From: CAZYTO01 sp964650405
Lineage (GTDB): Bacteria; Acidobacteriota; Thermoanaerobaculia; Gp7-AA8
Direction of reading: 5' to 3'
Length of the DNA: 12,111 bases
Assembly: GCA_964650405.1 (NCBI GenBank)
Contig: CAZYTO010000173.1
Location: 1-12,111, forward strand
Positions 6,069 through 12,111 of the stretch are shown here, in pieces (position 1 is the stretch's first letter; each line of letters starts with the position of its first letter). The position numbers were made by a program, and so were the translations under genes. The notes beneath the pieces are model-generated. The model was not told where the DNA came from, searched no databases, and saw only the letters and a program-made list of their open reading frames with translations.

Positions 6069-7193
6069 ATGCCTACCTCCGTGAGTGACGCTGCCGCCGC
6101 CCTGCACCGGCGCGCCATCATCGTCGACGGCCACTGCGACACGCCCTACCGAATGTTCCGCCACAACGTGCGCCTCGACGAGCACGATCCCGAGGCCCAG
6201 TGCGACCTCGGCATGTTGCGGGACAGCGGCATCACCGCCTCGTTCTTCGCCGCCTACGTCCCGCCGGCCTACGCCGGACGGGGCGCCGCCGCCTTCGCCC
6301 ACCAGCTCATCGACACCATCACCTCCGAGGCGGCGTCGCACGAAGGGCTGACCTTCGTGATTAGTGCCGCCGGCATCCGGAAAGCCAAGAGCGAGGGGCG
6401 CATCGCTCTCATGATCGGCGTCGAGGGCGGCCACGCCATCGAGGACTCGCTCGACATCCTCCGAGACTTCTACATCCGCGGCGCCCGCTACATGACCCTC
6501 ACCCACGTCAACACCAACAACTGGTGCGACTCGTCGGGCGACGCCGGACGGCACGGCGGCCTCACGGACTTCGGCCGCACCGTCGTCCGCACCATGAACG
6601 ACCTCGGCATGATCGTGGACATCTCCCACGTCAGCGACCCGGCCTACTTCCACGTCCTCGAGACGACCCGCGTGCCCGTCGTGGCCACGCACTCCTCGTG
6701 CCGCGCCCTCTGCCGCCACCCCCGCAACATGACCGACGACATGCTGCGCGACCTGGCCGGGAACGGCGGCGTCTGCATGATCAACTTCTTCTCCGCCTTC
6801 CTCAACGACGACGTGGCGCAGGTGCTCATGAAGGCCGCCAAACGCCCGAAGGACGCCGAGGAGAACGGCGGAACGGAAGAGCTGCCCAACGACCGCGTCG
6901 ACTGGGATCTCTACCTGCAGTGGTTCAACACCCTGGGCTGCCCCACGGCAAAGTTCGACGACGTCATCGATCACATCCTCCACGCCGCAAACGTCGCCGG
7001 CATCGACCACGTCGGCATCGGCAGCGATTTCGACGGCGTGCCTGCGCTCCCCGACGGCCTGCAGACCGCCGCCGCACTCCCCGCCGTCACCGAGCGCCTC
7101 CAGCAGCGCGGCCTGTCCGACGACGAGATCCTGAAGGTCCTGGGCGGCAATTTCCTGCGAGCCTTCGACGCCATCGAAGAAGGAGCGGCGTAA
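6069..7193 (+). CDS. M19 (renal-type) membrane dipeptidase family metallohydrolase
   Basis: A 374-residue TIM-barrel dinuclear zinc peptidase of family M19, which cleaves dipeptides and in some members D-amino-acid-containing dipeptides. All expected residues align in register with human renal dipeptidase: zinc ligands H22 and D24 (VDGHCDTP), bridging E119 (GVEGGH), H187 (DISHVS) and H208 (ATHSS). The substrate-site H146 (LTHVNTNNW) and R219 (CRHPRN) are also present, as is the barrel-end GIGSDFDG. Length is typical for the family. There is no signal peptide or membrane anchor, so it is probably cytoplasmic, unlike the GPI-anchored animal enzyme. The frame is open much further upstream into the repeats, but similarity begins near residue 8. 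ATG 6069, with GGGAG about 13 nt upstream, is the best start; GTG 6081 is an alternative. It is convergent with the FecR operon. Confidence 0.93.
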   Translation: MPTSVSDAAAALHRRAIIVDGHCDTPYRMFRHNVRLDEHDPEAQCDLGMLRDSGITASFFAAYVPPAYAGRGAAAFAHQLIDTITSEAASHEGLTFVISAAGIRKAKSEGRIALMIGVEGGHAIEDSLDILRDFYIRGARYMTLTHVNTNNWCDSSGDAGRHGGLTDFGRTVVRTMNDLGMIVDISHVSDPAYFHVLETTRVPVVATHSSCRALCRHPRNMTDDMLRDLAGNGGVCMINFFSAFLNDDVAQVLMKAAKRPKDAEENGGTEELPNDRVDWDLYLQWFNTLGCPTAKFDDVIDHILHAANVAGIDHVGIGSDFDGVPALPDGLQTAAALPAVTERLQQRGLSDDEILKVLGGNFLRAFDAIEEGAA

Positions 7194-7200
7194 CAGATAA

Positions 7201-7312
7201 CAGGTACCGGGTAACAGGTTCCGGGTAACGGGTTCCGGGTAACGGGTCGACGGTAACAGGTACCCGGTACCCGGTACCCGGTACCCGGTACCCGTCACCC
7301 GGTACCCGTCAA
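7201..7312 (+). repeat. Eight tandem copies of a degenerate 14-bp unit filling the convergent gene gap
   Basis: Read in 14-nt steps from 7201 the units are CAGGTACCGGGTAA, CAGGTTCCGGGTAA, CGGGTTCCGGGTAA, CGGGTCGACGGTAA, CAGGTACCCGGTAC, CCGGTACCCGGTAC, CCGGTACCCGTCAC, CCGGTACCCGTCAA. The right half also resolves into 7-bp GGTACCC steps. The array starts 7 bp after the dipeptidase stop, and its last unit contains the stop codon of the minus-strand FecR gene (7309-7311). The repeated palindromic GGTACC would allow many alternative small hairpins in transcripts from either side. No U-tracts are seen. Confidence 0.93.
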
Positions 7313-8064
7313 TGATGTCCCGGAGGTGGCGGGGGCGGCGGCGTTGCGCCCGGACCGGGACCATGTCCACCCGGAGGGGGTTGATTCGGGCCGCCGTGAA
7401 TGCCGCCCGGATCGCCCTTGCCGTTGCCCTGGCCCGGGCTGTTTCCGTTGCCGTTCGCGGGTACGCCGCCGGGACCATGCGGCTGGCCGGGAGGCGGAGC
7501 GGCACTGCGCTCGCTCGGCGTCATGGGACGCGAGACCGGTTGCACGTTGCGGCTGTAGTTGGCTGCTTCTCCCGCGTGCACGAGCAGCGGCTCGGGGCGG
7601 AGGGTCGAGTTGACGGCCACCGTCCCTTCCCACACCTTCAGCGTCGTCTTGCCGTCGTCGCCGACTTCCACGTCGTACTGCGTGCCGCGGACGGCGAGCA
7701 GGGCGCCCGGCGTCTGCACCACGCGCGGCTCGGTGCCGGTGATCTTGTCGAAGATGGCGTGCAGGCGCCCCCGCTCCAGGGAGAGGATGACGCCCGGCGT
7801 GTTCGCGGCGAGCTGCACGTCCGTGGCACTGAAGATCTCGAACTTGGCGTGGTAGCGGTCCGAGGAGAGGAGGGCGTACGAGAACCACCCCGTCTGCACC
7901 TTGTCCCCGCCCTGGGCATGTTGTCCCTTCGCGGCGTTCACTTCTTTCTGAGACGTGGTGACGACCACCTTCCGCTTCACTTCATCGAACCGGTAGTCGA
8001 CGGGCGACTGCGCCACCTCGGCGGCCGCGCCCAGCGAGAGCAGTGCCAGGACGATTGCTTTCAT
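7309..8064 (-). CDS. Secreted FecR-domain protein with Gly/Pro-rich tail
   Basis: A 251-residue protein with a short signal peptide (MKAIVLALLSLGAAA). Residues about 40-155 match the FecR domain: a TGWFSYALLSSDRYHAKFEI entry strand, LERGRLHAIF, and the signature TPGALLAVRGTQYDVEV followed by TTLKVWEGTVAV. In classical iron systems FecR is an inner-membrane anti-sigma regulator. This protein lacks that context (no FecI or TonB receptor nearby, no N-terminal cytoplasmic region) and is of the stand-alone exported type. The C-terminal roughly 75 residues are low complexity, rich in Gly, Pro and Asn, ending in seven prolines and GHH. Its ATG overlaps the stop of the sigma-54 regulator (ATGA), so it is the last gene of that operon and likely translationally coupled. 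Function is inferred only: an exported partner in sensing, or a product of the system. Confidence 0.87.
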   Translation of the reverse strand: MKAIVLALLSLGAAAEVAQSPVDYRFDEVKRKVVVTTSQKEVNAAKGQHAQGGDKVQTGWFSYALLSSDRYHAKFEIFSATDVQLAANTPGVILSLERGRLHAIFDKITGTEPRVVQTPGALLAVRGTQYDVEVGDDGKTTLKVWEGTVAVNSTLRPEPLLVHAGEAANYSRNVQPVSRPMTPSERSAAPPPGQPHGPGGVPANGNGNSPGQGNGKGDPGGIHGGPNQPPPGGHGPGPGATPPPPPPPGHH

Positions 8065-9509
8065 GACGACTCCTCGAGGTTGATGCCATAGCGTTTGATC
8101 TTGCGAGCCAGCGTCTTCCGTTCGATTCCCAGAATGAATGCGGCCTGCGTCTGATTCCCTCCCGTGGCGCGGAGGACGGTGGCGATGTGGCGGCGCTCCG
8201 CCTCATCCAACGGAAACAGAATGTCCCCGGCGTCCTCGCCGCCCTCGAGGTCATCAGACGATCCTGCGCGGCCTTCGCCTGCATACGGGCCGCCGGATGC
8301 GATCGTTGGGCTGCCAACGTCGCGCCCCGGCACAGGCGCTCCCCCGCCACGGCGCGGCGCGATGGCCTCGACGGCTCGTGCCGCGGCTCCGGCGTCGGTC
8401 AATCCGGACGAGTCGATGACCGTGCGGCGGATGACCTGCTCCAGTTCGCGTACATTGCCCGGCCAGTCGTGTGCGTCAAAGAGGTCGAGCACCGCCTGCG
8501 ACGGGCCGGGCACGCTCTCGCGGTGCATCTCCTTCGCGACCTTGCGGCGGAAGTGATCGACCAGCAACGGGATGTCGCTGCGCCGCTCGCGCAGCGGCGG
8601 CACGCGGATCTCGTACGCGGCCAGCCGGTAGTACAGATCCTCCCGGAACTTCCCCTCGGCCACGAACTGCTTGAGGTCGCGATGCGTAGCGGCGATGAGG
8701 CGCACGTTCACGCGGTGGCTCTTCTCCGCGCCGAGCGGCGTGACCGTGCCGTCCTGGATGAAGCGGAGGAGCTTGACCTGGAAGGCGCCGGAGATGTCGC
8801 CGATCTCGTCGAGGAAGAGCGTGCCGCCGTCGGCCCGAGACACGGCGCCGCGGCGGTCCTGGCGCGCGTCGGTGAACGCGCCGCGGGTGGCGCCGAACAG
8901 CTCTGCCTCGAGCAGCGTGTCCGGGATGGCGCCGCAGTTGATGGCCAGGAACGGCCCGGCCGCGCGGTCGCCGAGGTCGTGGATCGACTGGGCCACCAGC
9001 TCCTTGCCGCTGCCGCTTTCGCCGAGGACGAGCACGGGAAACGGCAGCGACGCCACGCGGGTCACGGCCTTGTACATCTCGATCATGGCGCGATGCGAGC
9101 CGACGATCCGCGACGGTGGCGCCGGTTCGATCGCTGCGCTCTCCGGCTCGCGCTTTCGGAGGGCGTCGCCGACGCGAGCGATGAGCTCGGACAGCTCGAA
9201 CGGCTTGGCGAGGTAGTCGAATGCGCCAGCGCGTTGCGCCAGGGCCGTCGTCTCGATGCTGCCGCGCGCGGTCATGAGGATCACGCGCGGCGGATCGCGC
9301 CGCTCCACGATCCACTGCAGGAGCTCCACGCCGTTCTCGCCCGGCATGTAGATGTCGCTCACCACGACATCGATACGCTGCTCGCGCAACAGGCGTTGGG
9401 CGGACGCCACGTCGCCGGCTTCGAGGATGCGGTGGCCGGCCTTGCCGAGGGCCAGGGCCGCGCTCTCGCGGATGCCGGGATCGTCGTCGACCACGAGGAC
9501 GGTGGCCAT
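8061..9509 (-). CDS. NtrC-family sigma-54-dependent response regulator with variant GAFTDA loop
   Basis: A 482-residue bacterial enhancer-binding protein in three parts. The N-terminal receiver (LVVDDDPGIRESAALALGKA) has phosphoacceptor D52 (VVSDIYMPG), T80 and K102 (DYLAKPF). The AAA+ domain has Walker A GESGSGKE (163-170), Walker B GGTLFLDE (228-235), and LIAATHRDLKQFV, FREDLYYRL and DWPGNVRELEQVI. A Gly-rich linker (about 385-430) leads to a C-terminal Fis-type helix-turn-helix ending TQAAFILGIERKTLARKIKR. The sigma-54 contact loop, normally GAFTGA, reads GAFTDA (210-215). The ATG at 9509 is preferred over an in-frame TTG at 9512 because it makes a TGATG overlap with the kinase stop and has GGAGGGG just upstream. 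It probably drives sigma-54 promoters in response to the upstream kinase; no target promoter was recognised in the window. Confidence 0.97.
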   Translation of the reverse strand: MATVLVVDDDPGIRESAALALGKAGHRILEAGDVASAQRLLREQRIDVVVSDIYMPGENGVELLQWIVERRDPPRVILMTARGSIETTALAQRAGAFDYLAKPFELSELIARVGDALRKREPESAAIEPAPPSRIVGSHRAMIEMYKAVTRVASLPFPVLVLGESGSGKELVAQSIHDLGDRAAGPFLAINCGAIPDTLLEAELFGATRGAFTDARQDRRGAVSRADGGTLFLDEIGDISGAFQVKLLRFIQDGTVTPLGAEKSHRVNVRLIAATHRDLKQFVAEGKFREDLYYRLAAYEIRVPPLRERRSDIPLLVDHFRRKVAKEMHRESVPGPSQAVLDLFDAHDWPGNVRELEQVIRRTVIDSSGLTDAGAAARAVEAIAPRRGGGAPVPGRDVGSPTIASGGPYAGEGRAGSSDDLEGGEDAGDILFPLDEAERRHIATVLRATGGNQTQAAFILGIERKTLARKIKRYGINLEESS

Positions 9510-11224
9510 CAATGCCCCTCCACCGCGGGAAGGGAGACGCGGAACAGCGCGCCTCCTTCGCTCGCCGCCGCCACGCCGGCCGATCCGCCATGCCAGCGCG
9601 CCACCTCGGCCACGAGCGAGAGGCCGAGGCCCAGCCCCTGTGTGCCGCCCGCGGTCCCGCCGCGGAAGAAGCGCTGGAAGACGCGCTCTCGGTCCTCCGC
9701 GGAGAGCCCCGGCCCATGGTCTTCGACCTCGAGCAGGCCGGAGCCGTTCTCGCTCCGCACGCTCACGTGAATCGGAGCGGGCGGCGGCGCGTACTTCAGC
9801 GCATTGCCGACGAGGTTGTCGATGACGCGCTCCAGCAGCGCGGCGTCGCCGCGGACAAAGACTTGCGGACTGATGGCCATGAGCAAGGGGCGATCGGCGC
9901 CGGCGCGGAGGAGCTCGAGCCGCGCCGCGACGACGTCACCGAGGTTGATGACGGATGCGGAGGTCTCGAAGTCACGCAGCGGCAGGCGCTCGAGATCGAG
10001 TAAACCGCTCACCAGCGACTGCAACTTCCCTGCTTCGGACTCCAACAATGCCGTCACGCGCCGGCGCTCGGCCTCGCTCAGCTCGAACTGCGCCAGGAGC
10101 TGGGTGAGCCCGCGCATCGACGCCAGCGGCGTCTTCAGCTCGTGCGCCAGCACCCGCTTCGAGTGCGCTTCCTCTTCCCGGTCGCGGCGGAGCCGCGCCG
10201 CCACTCCCTCCGTGCGGCGCAGCTCGGAAAGGAGCCTCCGCGCTTCCAGCGTCCCGAACGTCACGGTGATGCAGACGGTGAACGTCACGAAGGGAATGGC
10301 CACGCCGGTGAACGCGAGCAGGGGGATGCCGCCGGCGAAGGTCACGGCGAGGAGCGCGAGTGCCGCGATGCGCACCCGGCCGGCGAAGAGGATGAGCGCG
10401 ACGGCGCCCGCCGCGGCCAGGCCGCCGGCGATGGGCGGCACTTCGTGGATGGTCTCGTGGCGCAGCAGCGATTCCGTTGCTGCCGCATGCACCGTCACGC
10501 CCGGATCGGCCGAGCGCCGGCCGGTCACTGGTGTGATGACGCGGTCCCCGAGGCCGAAGGCGGTGGGGCCGATGAAGACGAGCTTCCCCTTCAGCATCGC
10601 CGCGTCGCCGCCGTTCAGCAGCGCTACAGCCTCCACCTGCGGCACGTCGCGCGGACGGGTGCGGAACAGCGGCGCCATGACGATGCCCACCGGCACCGGC
10701 TCGCCGCTGGCCAGCGACGCCGCTTCGACGGGAAGGGCGGTCAGGGCGTGATCGAGGCTCTGCTTCGTGGTGACGAAGCGGCGCATGACGCCGTCGTGAT
10801 CGCGCTCGAAGTTGCCGTGGGCCGGAATGCTCGCCGTCAACAGCGGCGGCGACGGCATGAGCCACTCTCCATGCTCGTCGAGCACCGCCACGGCCGCCGA
10901 AGGAATCCGCCGCAGCGCCCGCGCCAAACGGTCGTCATCCGGATGCGGATCGGTCAGCAGGACGTCGACGAGCACCGCCCGCGCCCCGCCGTCGACGATG
11001 CGGTCGACGAGCGCCGCCAGCTGCGTCCGCGACCACGGCCACGGTCCAACGGCATGGATCGACGCCTCGTCGATGACGACGATGACCGTCGCCGCCGCCG
11101 GTTTCGGCAGCAGGAGACGCAGCATCGCATCGCGAACGGGAAGCTCGACCGGAACGGTCACGCCGAACGCCAACAACAACGTGACGCCCACCGCCACCGC
11201 GCCGGCTATCCACTTCCACGCCAT
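9509..11224 (-). CDS. CHASE2-domain membrane histidine kinase
   Basis: First gene of the operon; about 571 residues from ATG 11224. TM1 covers about residues 4-24. The extracytoplasmic CHASE2 domain (about 25-275) is recognised by VIVVIDEASIHAVGPWPWSR, the GARAVLVDVLLTDP segment, HGNFERDHDGVMRRF and KGKLVFIGPTAFGLGD. Three closely spaced hydrophobic segments follow (about 276-340), the usual CHASE2 layout. The kinase core has H361 in KRVLAHELKTPLASMRG, N-box VIDNLVGNALKYAPPP, G1 EDHGPGLS and G2 GLGLGLSLV. In-frame starts up to 11293 exist, but that extension translates an intergenic 7-bp repeat array and puts residues before the membrane signal, so 11224 is chosen. No good Shine-Dalgarno precedes it. 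The stop overlaps the regulator start (TGATG). CHASE2 sensors and FecR-domain proteins are known to occur together; the ligand is unknown. Confidence 0.94.
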   Translation of the reverse strand: MAWKWIAGAVAVGVTLLLAFGVTVPVELPVRDAMLRLLLPKPAAATVIVVIDEASIHAVGPWPWSRTQLAALVDRIVDGGARAVLVDVLLTDPHPDDDRLARALRRIPSAAVAVLDEHGEWLMPSPPLLTASIPAHGNFERDHDGVMRRFVTTKQSLDHALTALPVEAASLASGEPVPVGIVMAPLFRTRPRDVPQVEAVALLNGGDAAMLKGKLVFIGPTAFGLGDRVITPVTGRRSADPGVTVHAAATESLLRHETIHEVPPIAGGLAAAGAVALILFAGRVRIAALALLAVTFAGGIPLLAFTGVAIPFVTFTVCITVTFGTLEARRLLSELRRTEGVAARLRRDREEEAHSKRVLAHELKTPLASMRGLTQLLAQFELSEAERRRVTALLESEAGKLQSLVSGLLDLERLPLRDFETSASVINLGDVVAARLELLRAGADRPLLMAISPQVFVRGDAALLERVIDNLVGNALKYAPPPAPIHVSVRSENGSGLLEVEDHGPGLSAEDRERVFQRFFRGGTAGGTQGLGLGLSLVAEVARWHGGSAGVAAASEGGALFRVSLPAVEGH

Positions 11225-11230
11225 GGTTTC

Positions 11231-11238
11231 AAAGTATC
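11231..11238 (-). promoter_or_regulatory. Possible -10 element placing transcription at the kinase ATG (leaderless)
   Basis: On the minus strand GATACTTT ends 6 nt before the ATG at 11224. Either GATACT or TACTTT could serve as a TANNNT-like -10 element, which would start transcription at or within a few bases of the start codon. This fits the lack of a Shine-Dalgarno site. No convincing -35 was found, so support is weak. Confidence 0.25.
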
Positions 11239-11254
11239 GCGCAGAACCGGGGAC

Positions 11255-11320
11255 GAGTCCTGAGTCCTGAGTGCTGAGTAGGGCATGAGGCATGAGTAAC
11301 TATGAGGAACGAGGCAGAGT
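11255..11320 (+). repeat. Degenerate 7-bp tandem array (GAGTCCT)
   Basis: GAGTCCT, GAGTCCT, GAGTGCT are contiguous at 11255-11275. They are followed by looser GAG-initiated steps (GAGTAGGGCAT, GAGGCAT, GAGTAACTAT, GAGGAAC, GAGGCA) to about 11320. The array lies upstream of the CHASE2 kinase gene and explains the spurious upstream extension of that reading frame. Confidence 0.75.
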
Positions 11321-11341
11321 GGTGGCAGTCGGCTTGGTTCC

Positions 11342-11403
11342 GTGGAGGACGGACAATCCTGTCCGTCTGCCCGCGAATCCACCCGAACGCCGGCCACCCG
11401 CTC
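11342..11403 (+). repeat. Solitary divergent copy of the palindromic element
   Basis: GTGGAGGAC leads into the 20-nt palindrome at 11348-11367, identical to the copies in the 5286-5715 block about 5.7 kb away. It is followed by a tail (GCGAATCCACCCGAACGCCG) that matches the repeat-block tail GTGAATCCGCCCCAATGCCG with scattered substitutions. The element is thus a modular unit (palindrome plus tail) that exists outside tandem arrays. Confidence 0.88.
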
Positions 11404-11441
11404 TGCGCCAGGCCTCAGTATCGCGCAGCACGGGAGCGACG

Positions 11442-11466
11442 TATCATTTGGCTCCCGGTCAGGAGG
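11442..11466 (+). promoter_or_regulatory. Possible -10 (TATCAT) and Shine-Dalgarno for the small membrane protein
   Basis: TATCAT at 11442-11447 could be a -10 element; no clear -35 is visible. AGGAGG at 11461-11466, 6 nt before ATG 11473, is a strong ribosome binding site and decides the start against upstream in-frame starts, which would translate the palindromic repeat. Confidence 0.45.
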
Positions 11467-11472
11467 AGCGTG

Positions 11473-11913
11473 ATGGCGAACCTCACTTCTTCGAATAAGG
11501 CTCCACGCAAGTATTCAGGACGACAAATCGTCGTACTGATCGTCGGTGTAGGCGTAACGACGATGTTGCTAATTTTCGCTTTGATAATGCTAGGAGGCCT
11601 ACCGTCCGTCAGACCAACGCTTCTTGATTCCGACAAGATCGCCGCTTTGAGCTTGGTTGCCTTGGCCGTGGTCGTCGTACTATTTCTGATCAACCACTTC
11701 TCCGGCGTTACACCCGGATGGAGAGATCCGTACATGCCTCCAGCTGAGGCACCAGATCAGATTGATCGTGCGAAGAAGTACGAAACCGTCGTGAGCAGCG
11801 GTCAATCCGCTTTGCGTGCGCTCCTGACGATAAATGGAGGGAGCCACCATAGCGTTTCTTACGCTCATGGGACATCTCTGGGACAAAGGCGCTCTGTCAC
11901 GCGGAAACAGTGA
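11473..11913 (+). CDS. Small membrane protein, 5' part of a frameshifted gene
   Basis: The start follows AGGAGG at 11461. Two hydrophobic segments are clear: about residues 18-43 (VVLIVGVGVTTMLLIFALIM) and 56-76 (IAALSLVALAVVVVLFLINH), followed by a soluble stretch with YETVVSSGQSALRALLTING. After residue 122 (about 11839) the frame gives an unconvincing basic tail to TGA 11911, while the +1 frame continues the same protein type (TIAFLTLMGHLW). Skipping one G of the GGG at 11839-11841 restores one protein of about 201 residues. The region is visibly less GC-rich than the rest of the window, with TTG, ATA and CTA codons, which suggests later acquisition. The family is not recognised. Possible reasons for the shift are a sequencing error, a real inactivation or a programmed shift. 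Confidence 0.65.
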   Translation: MANLTSSNKAPRKYSGRQIVVLIVGVGVTTMLLIFALIMLGGLPSVRPTLLDSDKIAALSLVALAVVVVLFLINHFSGVTPGWRDPYMPPAEAPDQIDRAKKYETVVSSGQSALRALLTINGGSHHSVSYAHGTSLGQRRSVTRKQ

Positions 11914-12079
11914 CAAGCTTGTCGGTGCCCTACAGCCCTTCATCTGGAGCACGTTCCTGGCTGTCCTGGCGTTCGGTACTATTTTTTTCACGAATTGCTT
12001 GAGCAGCATACCCCGGCATAAGTTGTCCAATTGGATGTTCGCCATCACGGTATTTTGGGTTCTCCTAAAGGGTGTGTAG
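11834..12079 (+). CDS. Small membrane protein, 3' part of the frameshifted gene
   Basis: The open frame from ATG 11834 to TAG 12077-12079 gives 81 residues. It contains a hydrophobic TIAFLTLMGHLW segment, a long one (about FIWSTFLAVLAFGTIFFT) and a terminal one (WMFAITVFWVLLKGV). The ATG falls at the frameshift point and has no Shine-Dalgarno site, so independent translation is unlikely. Read with the upstream half, the joined sequence ALLTINGGATIAFLTLMG is smooth, with a GG pair at the join. This is best annotated as the C-terminal part of one four- or five-segment membrane protein of unknown function. Confidence 0.6.
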   Translation: MEGATIAFLTLMGHLWDKGALSRGNSDKLVGALQPFIWSTFLAVLAFGTIFFTNCLSSIPRHKLSNWMFAITVFWVLLKGV

Positions 12080-12086
12080 AGGGAGA

Positions 12087-12103
12087 ACTGCCGAAAGCGC
12101 AGT
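12087..12103 (+). terminator. Small hairpin after the membrane protein gene, weak terminator candidate
   Basis: ACTGC at 12087-12091 pairs with GCAGT at 12099-12103 around a CGAAAGC loop, 7 nt after the stop codon. Only a short, interrupted T-run (AGTTTGG) follows, so termination is uncertain. Confidence 0.3.
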
Positions 12104-12111
12104 AGTTTGGC

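Larger units (their letters stand above)
11233..11428 (+). repeat. 12-bp direct repeats (AGTATCGCGCAG) bracketing the divergent intergenic repeats
   Basis: AGTATCGCGCAG occurs at 11233-11244 and again at 11417-11428. Between them lie 172 bp that hold the 7-bp array and the single-copy palindromic element. The left copy lies directly upstream of the kinase start and the right copy directly upstream of the promoter region of the plus-strand gene. They could be operator-like sites for the divergent genes, or a duplication made when the repeat segment inserted. Confidence 0.6.

Noticed and set aside
5997..7505. Minus-strand open frame of 502 codons opposite the dipeptidase
   Set aside because: It runs antisense through the M19 gene and the 14-bp repeat array; composition is typical of a GC-rich shadow frame.
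7309..8064. Iron-transport regulation (FecI/FecR/FecA type)
   Set aside because: No ECF sigma factor or TonB-dependent receptor is nearby, and the protein is of the exported stand-alone type.
11224..11293. N-terminal extension of the CHASE2 kinase from 11293
   Set aside because: The extra 23 residues translate the GAGTCCT array; the membrane segment expected near the N-terminus begins right after the ATG at 11224.

Overview
The window looks like a piece of a GC-rich (by eye about two thirds G+C) bacterial chromosome, probably a metagenome-assembled or draft scaffold, because it carries two runs of exactly 100 N. The gene content (CHASE2 histidine kinase, sigma-54 response regulator, secreted FecR-domain protein, M19 dipeptidase, intergenic space packed with degenerate repeats) would suit an Acidobacteriota-like or similar soil/sediment phylum. 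That placement is inference; nothing here is a taxonomic marker.

Layout. Plus strand, 1-3840: the tail of a TPR protein overlaps ilvE (branched-chain aminotransferase) by 4 nt. IlvE loses its last dozen or so residues in a G/C-only stretch near 1136-1189 and runs without a stop into what follows. Next come the DNA-binding half of an OmpR-type response regulator, with no receiver domain, and an overlapping membrane histidine kinase with a very long low-complexity sensor region. The join looks like a deletion or a misassembly. Plus strand, 4005-5249: a secreted thioredoxin-fold-like protein with a strong Shine-Dalgarno site. 5250-6068: a gene-free block of tandem 139-bp and 88-bp repeats, each carrying the 20-nt palindrome GACGGACAATCCTGTCCGTC or its complement, broken by both N gaps. 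Plus strand, 6069-7193: an M19 (renal-type) dipeptidase with all metal ligands. Minus strand, 11224 down to 7309: a tightly coupled three-gene operon, CHASE2 histidine kinase, then NtrC-type regulator, then FecR-domain protein, with TGATG and ATGA stop/start overlaps. Plus strand, 11473-12079: a lower-GC small membrane protein interrupted by a one-base frameshift.

How the genes work together. The minus-strand operon reads as one signalling unit: a membrane kinase with an extracytoplasmic CHASE2 sensor, its sigma-54-dependent partner, and a secreted FecR-domain protein that could act in sensing or be a target. The OmpR/kinase pair at 1190-3840 is a second, separate two-component system.

The most unusual material is between the genes. 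Four gene boundaries hold degenerate short tandem arrays with periods of 7, 8 or 14 bp, each built from its own word (GGTTRCGR, GCGAWCA, CNGGTNCCGGGTAA, GAGTCCT). Six copies of a modular palindromic element are present. Both N gaps fall inside these repeats, so the true array length is unknown.
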